DNA of 40,079 bases from Pseudomonas sp. Irchel s3h17. Its GTDB lineage: Bacteria > Pseudomonadota > Gammaproteobacteria > Pseudomonadales > Pseudomonadaceae. Every line of letters begins with the position of its first letter. Position 1 is the first letter of the stretch. Shown piece after piece: positions 39,501 through 40,079 of this stretch. The stretch covers positions 1 to 40,079 of the forward strand of contig NZ_FYDL01000026.1 of the NCBI RefSeq assembly GCF_900187505.1, read 5' to 3'. The notes under the pieces are model-generated. The model ran no database searches, was not told the DNA's origin, and saw only the letters and a list, made by a program, of their open reading frames with translations. The translations under genes and the position numbers were made by a program.

Positions 39501-39872
39501 ATGTTTTACCGAATAGCGGCCGATGGGCTGATGCTGATGCTGATGCATTTGCTGTTCATTGTGTTCGTGCTGTTGGGCGCGCTGCTGGCCTTCAAATGGC
39601 GTCAGGTGATCTGGTGCCATTTGCCCGCGGCCGTCTGGGGCACCCTGGTCGAAATCTTCCACTGGAACTGCCCGTTGACCCACTGGGAGAACCTCATGCG
39701 CCATGACGCCGGGCAAGCCGGCTACAGCGAAAGCTTCATCGAGCATTACGTCTGGCCGCTGATCTACCCCACCGGGCTGACGCCGAACATGCAACTGGGG
39801 CTAGGGGCCCTCGTGCTGCTGGTCAACCTGATTATCTATGCGCTCCTGATCGGACGGTGGAAGCAGGCGTAA
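39501..39872 (+). CDS. DUF2784 family membrane protein
   Basis: 123 residues from ATG 39501, with AAAGGAGG 7 bases upstream. Three or four membrane segments (LMLMLMHLLFIVFVLLGALLA, then VIWCHLPAAVWGTLVEIF, and LGLGALVLLVNLIIYALLI at the end). The family markers CPLTHWENLMR, GYSESFIEHYVWPLIYP and GLTP are present. The function of DUF2784 is not known to me. It is a single gene, convergent with the rRNA operon on the - strand and divergent from the lipoprotein gene. Confidence 0.9.
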   Translation: MFYRIAADGLMLMLMHLLFIVFVLLGALLAFKWRQVIWCHLPAAVWGTLVEIFHWNCPLTHWENLMRHDAGQAGYSESFIEHYVWPLIYPTGLTPNMQLGLGALVLLVNLIIYALLIGRWKQA

Positions 39873-39904
39873 CCGCCCAGAGCAAACTGCGCTAGCTTTT
39901 TCAC

Positions 39905-39947
39905 GCACAAAAACAAAACCCCTACCTGCAGATGCAGATAGGGGTTT
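39905..39947 (-). terminator. Terminator of the rRNA operon
   Basis: On the - strand AAACCCCTATCTGCA (39947-39933) pairs with TGCAGGTAGGGGTT (39930-39917) and is followed by TTGTTTTTGT. It lies just after the 5S rRNA gene and may also stop transcripts from the DUF2784 gene, being symmetric. Confidence 0.88.
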
Positions 39948-39958
39948 CGGAATTTAAT

Positions 39959-40073
39959 CTTGACGATGACCTACTCTCACATGGGGAAACCCCACACTAC
40001 CATCGGCGATGCATCGTTTCACTGCTGAGTTCGGGATGGGATCAGGTGGTTCCAATGCTCTATGGTCGTCAAG
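39959..40073 (-). rRNA. rrf: 5S ribosomal RNA
   Basis: The - strand reads CTTGACGACCATAGAGCATT, then GGAACCACCTGATCCCATCC, CGAACTCAGCAGTGAAACGA, TGCATCGCCGATGGTAGTGT, GGGGTTTCCCCATGTGAGAG and TAGGTCATCGTCAAG, the typical Pseudomonas 5S sequence. The two ends (CTTGACGA and TCGTCAAG) pair as helix I. The rest of the rRNA operon (23S, 16S) should lie to the right of the window. Ends may be off by a few bases. Confidence 0.96.
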
Positions 40074-40079
40074 AAATTC

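Noticed and set aside
1..40079. CRISPR arrays, tRNA genes, prophage or integrase genes
   Set aside because: I looked for regular spaced repeats, tRNA-like cloverleaf ends and integrase or transposase motifs and saw none; the only repeats are the tandem toxin units, REPs and the inverted repeats listed.

Overview
The window is about 40 kb of GC-rich bacterial chromosome and looks like Pseudomonas, most likely the P. fluorescens group. Supporting signs are Pseudomonas-type REP palindromes (cores such as GGCGAGGGAGCTTGCTCCCTCGCC), many families typical of that genus (DUF3087, split PqiA, VasX-like type VI effectors), and a 5S rRNA at the right edge. This is inference from recognised sequence; no search was run.

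Left region (1-8305, + strand): the end of a type VI secretion spike cassette. It holds the C-terminal part of VgrG, a DUF4123 adaptor, a 1080-residue VasX/BTH_I2691-like putative pore-forming effector, and a run of DUF6708-like membrane proteins that are probable immunity proteins. The end of the toxin gene plus its immunity gene has been duplicated in tandem (units 4771-5923 and 5924-7070). This leaves a free-standing 103-residue copy of the toxin C-terminus and a second, diverged immunity gene, followed by a 78-residue membrane protein and a third DUF6708-like protein. This is the most unusual part of the window.

8369-17859: small independent units. These are a GNAT acetyltransferase with a DUF3087 membrane protein; two uncharacterised genes (82 and 245 residues) facing a winged-helix regulator; a DUF2252 protein; a small secreted charged protein; a divergent Lrp/LysE-exporter pair; a MaoC hydratase; a small barrel-like protein; and an XRE-cupin regulator. 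The gap 12192-12557 contains a nested inverted-repeat element that could be a structured RNA or a small mobile element.

18062-27890: a compact polyamine utilisation cluster of the gamma-glutamyl-putrescine type. A left-going arm (glutamate-polyamine ligase, aldehyde dehydrogenase, FAD oxidase) and a right-going arm (glutamine amidotransferase-type hydrolase, then PotG-PotH-PotI-PotF putrescine ABC importer) diverge from a shared promoter region at 22379-22657. The XRE-cupin gene (17311-17859) is the likely local regulator. REP elements sit inside both arms.

28059-39872: two cell-envelope proteins (a low-complexity secreted protein and a DUF2092 protein), an aldo/keto reductase convergent with DNA polymerase II (polB), a small conserved protein with a very strong terminator, a CBS-domain protein, the pqiA-pqiA-pqiB-pqiC envelope lipid-transport operon with PqiA split into two genes, an uncharacterised lipoprotein, and a DUF2784 membrane protein. 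The window ends in a 5S rRNA gene on the - strand with its terminator, so a ribosomal RNA operon lies to the right.
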